This document shows positions 63,729-64,000 of a stretch of 64,000 bases of DNA, piece after piece. This stretch comes from Rhizorhabdus wittichii RW1. Lineage in GTDB: Bacteria; Pseudomonadota; Alphaproteobacteria; Sphingomonadales; Sphingomonadaceae. Numbering within the stretch: the stretch's first letter is position 1; each line of letters begins with the position of its first letter. Under the pieces are notes generated by a model. It saw only the letters and a list, made by a program, of their open reading frames with translations, was not told the origin of the DNA and searched no databases. The stretch lies in assembly GCA_000016765.1 (NCBI GenBank), contig CP000699.1:4405501-4469500 (forward strand), in the 5' to 3' direction. Position numbers and translations under genes: made by a program.

Positions 63729-64000
63729 TTAGCTATTGGGAATGAGAGCACCGTGGCGCCAAAGCCGAAAACTTGTCCCGCCAGATACCCGCTCACGCGC
63801 GTGGCGGAACGCGACCTTTGTGGTCTCACCTTGCAATAGATGATGGATCAGAAAGCTCTGCAGGAACTGCGAGGCGATCGCGCCATGCACGCTATGAAAT
63901 GCGCCAATATAGGAATCGCAGACTTCTAGACTGGAAAATGGCTTGCCGAGGGGGGCCTGCCCGCCTTGGCAGGCTAGGTTCACGAAATACTTCGCCGCCG
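63729..64000 (-). CDS. C-terminal part of a possible CHAT/caspase-like protease, 5' end outside window
   Basis: The frame is open to the window edge, so the gene enters from the right. It contains YFVNLACQGGQAPLG, resembling the catalytic-Cys strand of CHAT peptidases (NACxSG-like), then HGAIASQFLQSFLIHHLLQG followed by AFRHARERV, resembling the helix after the catalytic core (A-x-F-x-x-x-F-x-x-x-L-x-x-G). It ends with FRLWRHGALIPNS. Codon use is less GC-biased than in the housekeeping genes. The catalytic His would lie outside the window. Tentative. Confidence 0.4.
   Translation of the reverse strand, partial: AAKYFVNLACQGGQAPLGKPFSSLEVCDSYIGAFHSVHGAIASQFLQSFLIHHLLQGETTKVAFRHARERVSGGTSFRLWRHGALIPNS

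Overview
The window is GC-rich chromosomal DNA of an alphaproteobacterium, most likely a sphingomonad (Sphingomonas/Rhizorhabdus type). This rests on the gene families (exosortase-A-type exopolysaccharide cluster, UPF0262, DUF2849, DUF934, alphaproteobacterial dcd), very strong GC3 codon bias, frequent GTG/TTG starts, and the palindromic intergenic repeats. It holds about 60 protein genes, no tRNA or rRNA that I can see, no CRISPR and no transposase.

Layout. (1) 1-15000: surface polysaccharide genes. A multidomain glycosyltransferase cut by the window edge, a methyltransferase/glycosyltransferase/methyltransferase fusion and a methyltransferase lie on +. A minus-strand operon encodes two GT4 glycosyltransferases, KpsM- and KpsE-like capsule export proteins, a glycosyltransferase and a methyltransferase. 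(2) 15191-19078: rmlC-B-D-A (dTDP-L-rhamnose) plus a cNMP-fold protein. (3) 19179-25226: a solitary mreB, a Sel1-repeat protein, a TonB-dependent receptor and thioredoxin reductase, separated by palindromic repeats. (4) 25383-40229: an exosortase-A-associated exopolysaccharide cluster (ACP, AMP ligase, PLP decarboxylase, Wza-like export, Wzz, tyrosine kinase, beta-barrel, ATPase, deacetylase, FemAB, GT4, amidotransferase) that lacks the exosortase itself in this window. (5) 40235-57465: housekeeping genes: FKBP-truA-fmt, recR, def, a PKHD hydroxylase with tonB, rnr, dcd, cdd, UPF0262, an EmrA-like adaptor with its MarR regulator, dnaB, and the sulfite/sulfate operon cobA-DUF2849-cysI-DUF934-cysH. 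(6) 57500-64000: an accessory segment.

The accessory segment is the most interesting part. Two convergent operons meet at 60417-60450. On + are a small ribbon-helix-helix-like protein, a MazG-like NTP pyrophosphohydrolase and a uracil-DNA-glycosylase-superfamily protein. On - are an acyl-carrier-like protein, an XRE repressor, an ImmA/IrrE metallopeptidase, a cytoplasmic papain-like (C1) peptidase and a thymidylate-synthase-like protein. The ImmA/IrrE protein carries a C-terminal region with the three loop motifs of chagasin (I42) inhibitors, which are inhibitors of papain-like proteases, and the next gene encodes such a protease. Each operon has a strong palindrome at its promoter or start. 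A truncated CHAT/caspase-like reading frame lies at the right edge. I infer a conflict or stress system built on nucleotide (U/T) metabolism and a restrained protease; I do not know a described system with this composition, but could not search for one.
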